DNA of 35,256 bases from DATKWD01 sp035529695. Lineage in GTDB: Bacteria; Actinomycetota; Acidimicrobiia; Acidimicrobiales; Salinilacustritrichaceae. Positions 1 through 7,750 of the stretch are shown piece by piece. The notes beneath the pieces were generated by a model. It was not told the origin of the DNA, made no database searches, and saw only the letters and a program-made list of their open reading frames with translations. The stretch spans positions 1-35,256 of the forward strand of contig DATKWD010000161.1 of NCBI GenBank assembly GCA_035529695.1, in the 5' to 3' direction. Each line of letters opens with the position of its first letter. Positions within the stretch are counted from its first letter, which is position 1. Both the position numbers and the translations under genes were made by a program.

Positions 1-2
1 TG

Positions 3-92
3 TACGAACTCGTGATCCATGTTGCGTCGAGTCCGATCGAGGTGGTCGAACTCGCTGCGCGACTCCAGACCTTGGTCACAGACAACGGCTGA
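3..92 (+). CDS. 3' end of an unidentified protein (partial)
   Basis: An open frame enters from the left edge and ends at TGA 90-92, giving 29 residues that finish in LQTLVTDNG. Composition (IEVVELAARLQ) looks like a genuine amphipathic C-terminal helix rather than shadow translation. The bulk of the gene lies outside the window, so no family can be named. Whether it is a real gene end is judged only from amino-acid texture. Confidence 0.45.
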   Translation, partial: YELVIHVASSPIEVVELAARLQTLVTDNG

Positions 93-297
93 CCGGCTCG
101 GTTCACTAGCATCGCGTGGTGCGGCTGGAGCCGCTCTCTTCTGCACGCTCCGTGTGCAGAACGAGGTGCCGAAGGATCTTCACGTTGCGGGGAGCTCGAA
201 GGTCTTCAAGGCGTCCTCGGGGATCCCGAGCGGGTCACCAGCCCTGGACTGGTAGACATGCCCGCAGCGGTCTCCCAGCGGACGGCAGGGGCAGAGC

Positions 298-741
298 ATG
301 CGTTTGATCGGAAACATCATCTGGCTCGTGCTCTGCGGGATCTGGCTCGCGATTGCGTACGTGGTCGCTGGCATCGTCAACTGCATCTTCATCATCACGA
401 TTCCGTTCGGCATTCAGGCGTTCAAGCTCGCAGGGCTGGTCCTCTGGCCGTTCGGCAAGGTCGTGATCGTCCGACAAGACCGAGATGCCGCGTTGGGCTG
501 CCTCGGCAACGGGATCTGGTTCATCACCGCAGGACTCTGGCTCGCTCTGGGGCATCTACTCGCCGGTGTGCTGCTGTGCATAACGATCATCGGAATCCCG
601 TTCGGCGTCGCCAACTTCCGCCTGGCCGGTCTCGCACTCGCTCCCTTCGGCAAGGTCGTCATTCCGCGGTCTCAGCTTCCCGCTGGAGTCACTCCGGTGT
701 TCGGCGCGCCAGAACCGCTCGGCGAACCAACAGCGCGCTGA
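298..741 (+). CDS. YccF (DUF307) inner-membrane protein
   Basis: This 147-aa protein consists of two copies of one module. Each copy has an N-x-IW start, a hydrophobic helix ending in GIWLA or GLWLA, a second helix with a cysteine, then TIPFG or GIPFG and a PFGK end. The copies cover about residues 5-54 and 70-119. That duplicated architecture is the hallmark of the YccF domain, a small membrane protein of unknown function. The ATG at 298 is preceded by a purine-rich GGCAGGGGCAG stretch that can act as ribosome binding site. The last 20 residues are a soluble Pro/Gly-rich tail. It stands alone on the plus strand. Family assignment is firm; its role is not known. Confidence 0.85.
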   Translation: MRLIGNIIWLVLCGIWLAIAYVVAGIVNCIFIITIPFGIQAFKLAGLVLWPFGKVVIVRQDRDAALGCLGNGIWFITAGLWLALGHLLAGVLLCITIIGIPFGVANFRLAGLALAPFGKVVIPRSQLPAGVTPVFGAPEPLGEPTAR

Positions 742-1216
742 TCATCACGTTGGCAAGTGTTGGCGACCTAACGTTTGCCTAACCTTCATGCAGCGTCTCG
801 TGGCCCATGTGGCAAGGACGCGGCCCGAATGGATGCGCGACCGCAGGATGGCGCTCATGGCCAGGACAATCCGGCACTCGACTTCCCCTCAGTGAGGACG
901 GGACTGCCGCGCAACTCCGGCGGTTGGATGTAGCCCGGCAACACCCCATCGCTGGCCTTCCCCACCGTCATGCCGGTGCCGGTCGCGACCGCACAGCTGG
1001 GACAAACGCAGAAGGAGATCTGTAGGTCCCCTGTCACCTCGTCGACCAGGACGGTGTTGCCCACGGCGCCTGAGACGGGACTGCCCGACAAGTCGCGGTC
1101 TCTCGTTGTGGTAGATCTCTGTGGGCACCCGACGTGGCGTCAGGATGCCCAAAACCTTGGGGATCTGTGGTGGCAATCACTACTTCCGGGTCCAAGAAAC
1201 CTTGGAGGCTCAGATC
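742..1216. other. 475-bp gene-poor interval
   Basis: No convincing gene was found. A minus-strand frame, open from the stop at 1140-1142 down to 855, encodes a stretch with a CVCPSC cysteine motif and fairly natural composition, but it has no ATG/GTG start or ribosome binding site, only a TTG at 1091. It may be the relic of a small cysteine-containing protein. No tRNA, CRISPR or clear terminator is visible. Confidence 0.4.
1204..1208 (+). promoter_or_regulatory. Ribosome binding site of the lipoprotein gene
   Basis: GGAGG lies eight bases before ATG 1217. It fixes the start so that the lipobox cysteine falls at residue 29, a normal signal-peptide length. Confidence 0.7.
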
Positions 1217-1852
1217 ATGACCATCACCAACACCCGCACACCGAAGCGTTGGAAGCTGCTGGCTGTGGCCGGGCTTGGAGTCAGCTTGTTGTTGGCCGGT
1301 TGCGGCGGCAGCGACGACGACGCCGGAGAGAGTGATGATGCCGAGTCGTTGGGGTTCGTGGGAACGGTTGAGGGCACCGACGCGTTCGTGTCGGTCTTGG
1401 TCGCTGACAATGACACCGACACTGACCCTGATGAAGCCATCGTGTACATCTGTGACGGTGACGCCGAGCTACGCGAGTGGTTCCAGGGACCAATCGATGA
1501 CCCCTCCACCTTCGAGCTGGCCAACGACGCCGGGGCAGCGGTGACACTCGAGCTGGTCGACGGGGTGTTTGAGGGCGAGTTCACCGATACCGCAGGATCA
1601 ACCCACGGGTTCGACACCGTCGAAGCAACCGGTGATGCCGGTCTCTACGAAGTGGACGATGAGCAAGCCACCGAAGAAGAGGTGTGGGCGGCGTGGGTCG
1701 TCGACAACGATGGCAACGAACAAGGGGCGTTCTTGCGGAGCGGGGTGTTCCAACCGACGATCCGGCTGTCGGCGTCCCCATTCCGTCTCTCCCGATTCTC
1801 AGTCACAAACGGCGTAATCGAGATGAATGGGATTATCGCTCCCAACAACTGA
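1217..1852 (+). CDS. Secreted acidic lipoprotein, unknown function
   Basis: The ATG at 1217 has a GGAGG ribosome binding site (1204-1208) eight bases upstream, which decides against the open frame further upstream. The 211-aa product has a basic N-terminus (TPKRWK), a hydrophobic segment and the lipobox LLAGC with Cys29, so it should be exported, lipidated and anchored on the outer face of the membrane. After the cysteine comes a Gly/Ser/Asp linker, then a domain opening with FVGTVEGTDAFVSVLV. The rest is strongly acidic, apart from an odd basic, less acidic tail from about residue 177 (SASPFRLSRF) that might reflect an old frameshift near the 3' end. I do not recognise a named domain. Exported location is well supported; function is open. 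Confidence 0.75.
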   Translation: MTITNTRTPKRWKLLAVAGLGVSLLLAGCGGSDDDAGESDDAESLGFVGTVEGTDAFVSVLVADNDTDTDPDEAIVYICDGDAELREWFQGPIDDPSTFELANDAGAAVTLELVDGVFEGEFTDTAGSTHGFDTVEATGDAGLYEVDDEQATEEEVWAAWVVDNDGNEQGAFLRSGVFQPTIRLSASPFRLSRFSVTNGVIEMNGIIAPNN

Positions 1853-2124
1853 CCAGCCCGCCCACCGCGCTGCCGTCGCCCCATCGTTGAGATCAAACCA
1901 GTTGGTCTGCCGACTGGAACCGCCCGCGGCGCGACGCGCGACCTCGTCGCGGGTGGTCGGCGTCGACCAGGTGATCGTCGCGGGCATCGGGGCCTCCCGG
2001 ATGGTCGACAGGTCGGGGTCACGGCCGACGGTAGGTGGGCGCGCGCAAGGTCGGGTGGGTTCCGGGGTCGCGCTTCCAGACCATCGACCTCGGTGGGTCG
2101 CGTGTCCCGCGCGCTTCGCACCTG
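1853..2124. other. 272-bp interval without a supported gene
   Basis: Both strands carry open frames because of the GC content, but none has a ribosome binding site or a recognisable motif. Two overlapping minus-strand frames look as if they could be halves of one decayed reading frame. One ends with WKRDPGTHPTLRAP and the other continues PATITWSTPTTRDEVARR. I cannot identify the family. Confidence 0.3.
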
Positions 2125-2370
2125 TCATCCGCCGCCGAAGTAGCGACTCGCGATGTAGCCGAGCAGGAAGCCCAAGATGAAGAGGGTGCCGACAGCGGCC
2201 GCTGCTCGGGCGATTGCCGAGCCGGTACCGGATGGAACCGAACCGGGGTCGACTGATTCTTGTGGTGGACCCTCGCCCTGCTGCCCTGTTGGCAGCGGCG
2301 GCGAAGCTTCGATCGGCGTCCCCGCCCGCGCGGCAGTCCCGTTCTCAACGCCGTCGGCTGGGTCGTCCAT
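2125..2370 (-). CDS. Small single-pass (tail-anchored-like) membrane protein
   Basis: The product is 81 aa. Residues 1-50 are hydrophilic and rich in Pro, Gly and Glu. A single C-terminal transmembrane helix (about 55-75, with VGTLFILGFLLGYI) follows, and the chain ends in SRYFGGG. The ATG at 2370 is preceded by AAGGAC six bases upstream, better than the in-frame start at 2433. The topology resembles a tail-anchored protein, which is interesting because an ArsA/Get3-like ATPase is encoded at 22.1 kb. That link is pure inference. No family is recognised. Confidence 0.55.
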   Translation of the reverse strand: MDDPADGVENGTAARAGTPIEASPPLPTGQQGEGPPQESVDPGSVPSGTGSAIARAAAAVGTLFILGFLLGYIASRYFGGG

Positions 2371-2637
2371 CGCGTGTCCTTGGGGCCTCGGGTGAGGGAA
2401 CCTAGTAGCGCGACAAGGGGCATGGCCCGGCAAGGACGCCCGGCGCAGGCCCTGGTGTCCAGAGTCGCGACGGTTCGATGATCTCTTGTCCCTTCACCTC
2501 ACCCACTGCCCTCCCCGAAGCTCAACTGCGCGTCCGCCACCAACCGCCGCCCGCACGCCCGGCACTGATGCGTCGGGTCCACGCCCAACCCGACCACGCA
2601 CCCGCCGAGGGCTTCTACAGGGTCATATCGATGCCGC

Positions 2638-2844
2638 CTAGGAGCCGTCGGAGGAATCTCGATCGACCTCGGCGGCCAGTAGCCGCTGCTCGTCTTGGGT
2701 CTTGCTTCGGTGGTGCTCTGCGCAGAGGAGTTGGAGGTTCGCGGGGTCGTTGATCGCTGACGGTGACCAGCCCACGGCCGCGAGCAGGGAACCGCGCCAG
2801 ATGTGGTCGAGTTCGAGATGCTCGGTGACAACGCAGCCGGACAC
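2638..2844 (-). pseudogene. HNH endonuclease C-terminal remnant
   Basis: The translated 68 residues contain a clear HNH core: ELDHIW, then NLQLLCAEHHRSKT about 30 residues later. This matches the D-H ... N ... H-x-x-K arrangement of HNH nucleases. Only the core is present. In frame, a stop (2860-2862) lies six codons before the possible GTG start at 2844, and the usual upstream Cys pair and substrate-binding part are missing. Beyond the TAG at 2638-2640 another frame shows a CRACGRRL zinc-ribbon-like motif, perhaps a displaced piece of the same gene. I read this as a decayed gene. A 68-aa functional HNH protein starting at GTG is the alternative. Confidence 0.55.
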
Positions 2845-3011
2845 GTCGTGCTTGAGGGGTCACCAGTCGCTGACTGGCAACTGTCGGCTGTTGCGGGATC
2901 GCTCCGACTCTGGGGTTCTGTCCACACGGCTTCCGACTCACCCGTAGCCGTCAGCCTCGGTCGGTACGGTCACCTCGTGTCGGAACGGATAGAGCGCTCC
3001 CTACTGCACGA

Positions 3012-3017
3012 TAAAGT
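3012..3017 (+). promoter_or_regulatory. -10 element (TAAAGT) for the GT-C gene, leaderless
   Basis: The TANNNT hexamer ends six bases before the GTG start at 3024, placing the predicted transcription start on the start codon. No ribosome binding site is present, as expected for a leaderless message. No clear -35 hexamer is seen. Confidence 0.45.
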
Positions 3018-3023
3018 TCGGCG

Positions 3024-4565
3024 GTGCGCGCCGAATCGCTGACCCCCCGCCAGTGGTCGCTCGTCGCTGTGGTCCTCCTGCTGGCCCTGCTGACCACGGT
3101 CCCGGCGCCGTTCGTCGGCGATCAGGCGCTGTTCGCGGTGGGGGGCGACGTCCTCGCGCACGGCGGTCGCTACTACCGCGACTTCTGGGACATCAAGCAG
3201 CCGGGCGTCTTCCAGTTCTTCCGCGCCGCTCGGCTCCTCGGCGTCGGGCCCGTCGGAGTCCACCTGCTCGAGCTGATCTGGACGATCGCGCTCGGCGTAC
3301 TCATCGCGTTCCGCATCCGAGATCACATGCGAACCGCGATCGGGGTCGTGGCGGCGCTGGGGTTAACCGTCGGCTGGTGGGCAGTGATCGCCGAACCGGG
3401 GTTCCAGACACAGATCGAATCTCTGGTCGGTCTCCCCCTGGCCATCGTGCTGTTCGCCTCGGACGGACTACCCGCGGTCGGACCCGCCCGAGCCCGCCGG
3501 CGTGCGCTCGTCATCGGAGTCGCGATCGGTCTGGTCGCCGTCCTCAAGCTCGTGCTCGTGGCGGTCGCGGTTGCGATCGCGGTCCCGGCGGTGCTCGCCC
3601 GACTCCGCCACGCGGAGCACCGCGGCGACGTCCTGCCGTCGATGCTGATCGCCGTCGGGGGAGCGGCGCTCGTCATCGTTCCGTTCGTCGTGGCGGCCAT
3701 CGGGTCAGGCGTGGGTGACATCGCCTTCGACACCACGTTCGTGCTGCCCCGCGAGGTGGCGGCCGCCGGTCTGAACCACTCGCTGTCGAACTTCTCGCCG
3801 TGGGTGGCCGGCGGCGCCCACAGCTACGGCATCCCCAGCCTGCTGGCGCTGGTGGGCGTGCTCGGTCTGCGGAGGCGCCGCCTCGACCTGTTCGACCTGC
3901 AGTTGCTCGCCTGGATCGTCGTCGGGGTGCTCGTGATGCTCCCTCAGCGGTGGTCGGGCTACCAGTGGCAGCTGCTCGGAGTTCCGCTCGGGCTCCTCGC
4001 CGCCCGCACCGTCGACCGGTGGTGGCAGCTGCGACGGACGGGCTCGCTGCGAGCCGCCGGGGTGACCACGATCGCGGTGGTCTTGGCCCTGGTTGTCGGC
4101 CTCGCCATCAACGCCCAGGACCCCGCCAGGCGGGTGGCCGTGCTTGCTGACAACGGATTCGGGCTCGGCGACTCGGCCGAGGCGTACCGCCGCGATCTCA
4201 GTAGAGAATACGCAGCGGTCGCCGCCGAGCTGGACCGGGTGGGCGACGTGCCCGACGGGAGCCTCTACGTGATGGGGGACCCGCTGGTCTACGTGCAGCT
4301 CGGTCGCACCCAGGCCCTTCCCCAGAACGGATGGTCAGTCGAGCAGTGGCTCGACGACCAGTGGCACCGCTTCGTCCAGCAGCTCGACGAACACCGACCC
4401 GAGGTGCTGTTCGTCGCGTACTATTTCGATACGTACCTGGACGAGCGGCCCGAGGCGGTGCAGCTGCTCGACAAGCGATACGAAGAGTTCAGCCGTAGCC
4501 CCCAAGACGCGTATCAGGGCGGTCGCTGGCTGCAGCTCCGGCCGGACGAAAGCCGGAGCGGCTGA
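3024..4565 (+). CDS. GT-C fold membrane glycosyltransferase (GT39/PMT-like)
   Basis: The 513-aa protein opens with a transmembrane helix, then GDQALF (Asp33) in the first periplasmic loop and YYRDF-WDIKQPG at about 50-61. These are the early acidic residue and K-x-P signature of GT-C enzymes that use polyprenyl-phosphate sugars, such as ArnT and the PMT/GT39 families. Around eight to ten hydrophobic helices follow up to about residue 360. A soluble C-terminal domain with an LDRVGDVPDGSLYVMGDP segment completes it. It probably transfers a sugar from a lipid carrier to a protein or cell-wall glycan on the outer face of the membrane. Donor and acceptor are unknown. The GTG at 3024 is chosen because it follows TAAAGT by six bases. 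The gene stands alone. Confidence 0.75.
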   Translation: MRAESLTPRQWSLVAVVLLLALLTTVPAPFVGDQALFAVGGDVLAHGGRYYRDFWDIKQPGVFQFFRAARLLGVGPVGVHLLELIWTIALGVLIAFRIRDHMRTAIGVVAALGLTVGWWAVIAEPGFQTQIESLVGLPLAIVLFASDGLPAVGPARARRRALVIGVAIGLVAVLKLVLVAVAVAIAVPAVLARLRHAEHRGDVLPSMLIAVGGAALVIVPFVVAAIGSGVGDIAFDTTFVLPREVAAAGLNHSLSNFSPWVAGGAHSYGIPSLLALVGVLGLRRRRLDLFDLQLLAWIVVGVLVMLPQRWSGYQWQLLGVPLGLLAARTVDRWWQLRRTGSLRAAGVTTIAVVLALVVGLAINAQDPARRVAVLADNGFGLGDSAEAYRRDLSREYAAVAAELDRVGDVPDGSLYVMGDPLVYVQLGRTQALPQNGWSVEQWLDDQWHRFVQQLDEHRPEVLFVAYYFDTYLDERPEAVQLLDKRYEEFSRSPQDAYQGGRWLQLRPDESRSG

Positions 4566-4749
4566 GCCGTCGTTCAGACGATCGACAGGAGCACTATGGC
4601 CATTCCAGGCGGCGCACTCCTCGAGCACCGGAAACGATGGGCGCAGATGGCTTTGGCCGGTCGGGTCGGCACCCGCCGGTCACGCCCGAGCGAAGCCGGG
4701 CGGACGTCGACTAGCTTCTACCCGAGCCTTCCAACGCCCAGGAGTCCCC

Positions 4750-5592
4750 ATGCGCAAGATCGTGCCGCTTCTCATCGCCGTCCTCGCTGCCGCCGGCCTC
4801 GTGACGGTCACTGGCATCTCGCCGGTGAGCGCCGGCGCCGGCGGAGCAACCACCGACGTCTATGCCGTGCACGGCCTCAATCTCGGCGGTCAGACCGCAC
4901 AGGCCGACGGCGGCACGAACGTCACGGTGTGCGCCGGCGACACCAATCCCGCGCTGATCGCCGATTTCGAGTTCGGCGACATCATCGGACCGGTCCCCGT
5001 GCCAACCGGCAGCAGCCTTCCCCTGAAGGTGTACGCGGGCGCAGGCGTCGACTGCGAGGCCCCGGGTGGTGCCACCCTGCTCATCGACCAGACGCTCGCC
5101 AGCGTGCCCGCAGGTACCGTCGCCGTGATCGCCACCGTGGACCCTCCTTCACAGGTCCTTGTCCTTGAGACCCTCGCCCTCGACGCCGCCTGCGCCGACG
5201 CGGGCAACGGCCGCCTCACCGGGGCCCATTTCGCCAACGCAGGCTCGGTCGACGTGCTCGTCAACGGAGGCGCCGCCGGAAGCCTCGTGTACGGAGAGGA
5301 CCTGACCGCCGACCTGCCGGCCGCCACCTACAGCGTCCAGGTCGACCTCGGAGCCACCCCGATCGTCGGCCCGGCCAACATCCCCGTGACCGCAGGCAAC
5401 AACACGATCGTCTACGTCGTCGGGAACCAGGAAACCGAAGGGAACACGCCGGTCGTGCCCCTGATCCAGAACCTCGCCATCCCGACCTGCGAGGCGGGGG
5501 TTTCCCCGACCACGACGCCGCCTCCCCCCACGACGACGCCTCCGACCCCGGCGGCCGCCCCTGTCGCCGCTCAGCCGACCTTCACCGGCTGA
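4750..5592 (+). CDS. Secreted DUF4397 domain protein with Thr/Pro-rich tail
   Basis: The 280-aa product has a Sec signal peptide (residues 1-29, ending VSAGA) and then two half-domains. The first (YAVHGLNLGG, about 38-47, to 140) and the second (GAHFANAGSVDVLVNGG, about 158-175, onward) give the beta-sandwich pattern of DUF4397. Cysteines (VCAG, DCEA, ACAD, PTCEA) are probably disulfide-bonded outside the cell. The C-terminus is a flexible run of TTTPPPP-type repeats that ends exactly with QPTFTG and no following membrane helix, so it is not a classical sortase signal. AGGAG (4740-4744) sits five bases before ATG 4750. A TAGCTT hexamer at 4712-4717 is a possible -10. Function of the domain is unknown; a surface or extracellular role is likely. 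Confidence 0.8.
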   Translation: MRKIVPLLIAVLAAAGLVTVTGISPVSAGAGGATTDVYAVHGLNLGGQTAQADGGTNVTVCAGDTNPALIADFEFGDIIGPVPVPTGSSLPLKVYAGAGVDCEAPGGATLLIDQTLASVPAGTVAVIATVDPPSQVLVLETLALDAACADAGNGRLTGAHFANAGSVDVLVNGGAAGSLVYGEDLTADLPAATYSVQVDLGATPIVGPANIPVTAGNNTIVYVVGNQETEGNTPVVPLIQNLAIPTCEAGVSPTTTPPPPTTTPPTPAAAPVAAQPTFTG

Positions 5593-5700
5593 GCCAAGGG
5601 CCACAAGATCGGATCTCCAGGACGACGGGCTCCTGTTCTGAGGCCGGCGCGGCACCGAGAACATGCGCCGAGCTCAATCTCCTGCGGACAGCAGGCCAAG

Positions 5701-5736
5701 TCTGAGCCCTTAGGAGGCACAAAACCCCAGCTCAGA
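5701..5736 (-). terminator. Inverted repeat downstream of rnpB (candidate terminator)
   Basis: TCTGAGC (5701-5707) pairs perfectly with GCTCAGA (5730-5736) around a 22-base loop, just beyond the predicted 3' end of rnpB. A second small hairpin (CCTGC/GCAGG, 5681-5695) follows. Neither has a T-tract, so termination is inferred from position and could also serve the DUF4397 gene on the other strand. Confidence 0.35.
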
Positions 5737-5741
5737 AGGGT

Positions 5742-6124
<383 letters not shown>

Positions 6125-6151
6125 CGACAGTGTGCCAGTTCGACCCCGGCG

Positions 6152-6157
6152 TATCCT
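6152..6157 (+). promoter_or_regulatory. -10 element (TATCCT) for the DUF6159-like gene
   Basis: TATCCT ends seven bases before ATG 6165 and one base before ATG 6159. The spacing selects 6165 as the start of a leaderless transcript, since an ATG at 6159 would lie upstream of the predicted transcription start. Confidence 0.5.
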
Positions 6158-6164
6158 CATGACA

Positions 6165-6992
6165 ATGGAACGGATCTCGAATGCGTGGCGCCTGTCGAAG
6201 TCCTCGTGGGCCGTGCTGAACAAGGACCGCGAACTGATCGCGATCCCCGTCGTGGCGGGGATCGCAGCGTTCATCGCCTTCGTGGCCCTCGTCGTTCCGC
6301 CGGCACTCGCCCTCGGTGCCTTCGACGAGACGAGCAGCACGAACCCCGCGCTCTACCTCTTCACGTTCCTCGGTGCCGTTGCCGCAGCATGGATGTCGGC
6401 CATCGGACAGGCCGCCGTCGTCGCTGGCGCCGCCCAGCGGATGGACGGCCACGACCCGACGATCGGCACGGCGTTTGCCGTTGCCCGCTCGCGGGCGGTC
6501 CGCCTGCTCGAGTGGGCCGTGCTCGCGACGGTCGTCGCCGTGGTCCTCGATGCGATCGAGCAGCGGCTCGGCATCGTCGGCAGGCTCATCAGCTGGATCG
6601 GATCGGTCGCATTCGCCGTCATGTCGTTCATGGCACTGCCGGTCATCGTGTTCGAGGACGTGGGTGCCATCGAGGCCTTCAAGCGATCATCGGCGATGTT
6701 GAAGGCCACGTGGGGCGAACAGATCAGCTTCAACTTCGGGATGGGCCTCATCAGCATGATCGCAATCATCCCGGGCGTGCTCGTCGGAGGCGCGCTGGCC
6801 GGCACCGGCGTCACCCCGCTCGTGGTGCTCGGCGTCGCCATCATCGTCGCCTGGATCGTTCTCACCGTCGCCGTCACGTCGTCGCTCAGTGCGGTGTTCA
6901 AGGCGGCGCTCTACCGCTGGGCCAAGGATCTCCCCGTCGACCCCGCATTCGCTCCCGCCGACTTCCGCACCGCCTTTCGCCCCAAGCAGTAG
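6165..6992 (+). CDS. DUF6159-like polytopic membrane protein
   Basis: The 275-aa protein begins MERISNAWRLSKSSWAVL-KDREL, the conserved amphipathic N-terminus of this family. Hydrophobic segments follow at about residues 25-45, 63-87, 115-135, 145-165, 190-215 and 220-245. A loop with VIVFEDVGAIEAFKRS between helices is also typical. The tail is cytoplasmic (ALYRWAKDLPVDPAFAPADF). An upstream extension of the frame to 5889 is false because it runs through rnpB. Function is unknown; such proteins resemble general membrane-integral regulators or scaffold proteins. The gene is monocistronic and converges on the PhnB-like gene. Confidence 0.75.
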   Translation: MERISNAWRLSKSSWAVLNKDRELIAIPVVAGIAAFIAFVALVVPPALALGAFDETSSTNPALYLFTFLGAVAAAWMSAIGQAAVVAGAAQRMDGHDPTIGTAFAVARSRAVRLLEWAVLATVVAVVLDAIEQRLGIVGRLISWIGSVAFAVMSFMALPVIVFEDVGAIEAFKRSSAMLKATWGEQISFNFGMGLISMIAIIPGVLVGGALAGTGVTPLVVLGVAIIVAWIVLTVAVTSSLSAVFKAALYRWAKDLPVDPAFAPADFRTAFRPKQ

Positions 6993-7005
6993 CGGTCGCC
7001 GTTCA

Positions 7006-7063
7006 GTCGGCGTCGGCCGAGCGCGTCGATGACCAGGACGCCGACCAGTCGTCGCACGACGAC
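7006..7063. terminator. Paired hairpins between convergent genes
   Basis: GTCGGCGTC (7006-7014) pairs perfectly with GACGCCGAC (7037-7045), a 9-bp stem. A second compact hairpin, GTCGTC-GCAC-GACGAC, occupies 7048-7063. They fill the 102-bp gap between the stops at 6992 (plus) and 7095 (minus) and probably end transcription from both sides. No T-tract is present, which is common in actinobacteria. Confidence 0.5.
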
Positions 7064-7094
7064 GAGTGTGCCACCGGAGGGTGTGGGAGCTCGG

Positions 7095-7505
7095 TCAGGC
7101 TTCCTGAGGAACCTCGAGGCTGACCTGCCAATTGGTGCCGAAGCGATCCACACAGACGCCGAAGAACGGCGACCAGAAGACCTCGCCGCCTGGCAACTCG
7201 ACCGTGCCGCCCTCCGAGAGCGCCTCGAACACCTTCTTGGCGTTGTCGAGGTCGGTCGTCGAGTAGTGGACGTACGTGCTGTTCGCCGGCGCGAAGTCGT
7301 CGTCGTAGGAGTCCGACGCCATGAGCGGCGCGCCGTCGACCAACAGCGTGACGTGCATGACGAGGTCTTCCTTGCCCTCGGGCGCCTCGCCGGGTGGGGC
7401 CTCGTGGCCGGTCATGAGCATCAGCTCGCCGTCGAAGATCTCCTGGTACCGGGTGAACGCTTCGCGACAGTTGCCGTCGAAGTAGAGGTAGGGGTGAAAG
7501 GCCAT
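7095..7505 (-). CDS. PhnB-like VOC/glyoxalase-fold protein
   Basis: The 136-aa protein starts AFHPYLYFDGNCREAFTRYQEIF, the conserved opening of the PhnB/3-demethylubiquinone methyltransferase-like branch of the vicinal oxygen chelate superfamily. It continues with VMHVTLLVDGAPLMASDS, then DLDNAKKVFEALSEGG, and ends in FFGVCVDRFGTNWQVSL, the signature last strand (W-x-x-x-FG-x-x-x-D-x-FG-x-x-W). These proteins form dimers of paired beta-alpha-beta units. The reaction is seldom known, and many members lack the metal ligands. ATG 7505 has a strong GAGGAG site six bases upstream. It is separated from the P450 gene by about 245 bp and is probably independently transcribed. Confidence 0.85.
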   Translation of the reverse strand: MAFHPYLYFDGNCREAFTRYQEIFDGELMLMTGHEAPPGEAPEGKEDLVMHVTLLVDGAPLMASDSYDDDFAPANSTYVHYSTTDLDNAKKVFEALSEGGTVELPGGEVFWSPFFGVCVDRFGTNWQVSLEVPQEA

Positions 7506-7718
7506 CGTCGCTCCTCGATGTCGTTGGCGGCGCTCGAGTGCGGGCGCCTCTCTTCAGCGTGCACGACGGAGCGCAGATTGTCGATGGCACGCACCCGCCA
7601 ACGGTCGGCGGCCGACGCCGGACTGAGCGATCGAGACGATCCCGCCATCCTGGCCATCGATCACCCTGATGCGGAGCGCCACCGCTTCGACGAAACGGGC
7701 GACCAGTCTCGACGCGAA

Positions 7719-7740
7719 GCCAGGCTCGACGAAGCCTGGC
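7719..7740 (-). terminator. Hairpin after the P450 gene
   Basis: GCCAGGC and GCCTGGC form a perfect 7-bp stem with an 8-base loop, ten bases beyond the P450 stop codon. There are only two T residues after it on the minus strand. It is a candidate factor-assisted or L-shaped terminator of the glpD-to-P450 transcript. Confidence 0.45.
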
Positions 7741-7750
7741 GGTGCCTCGG

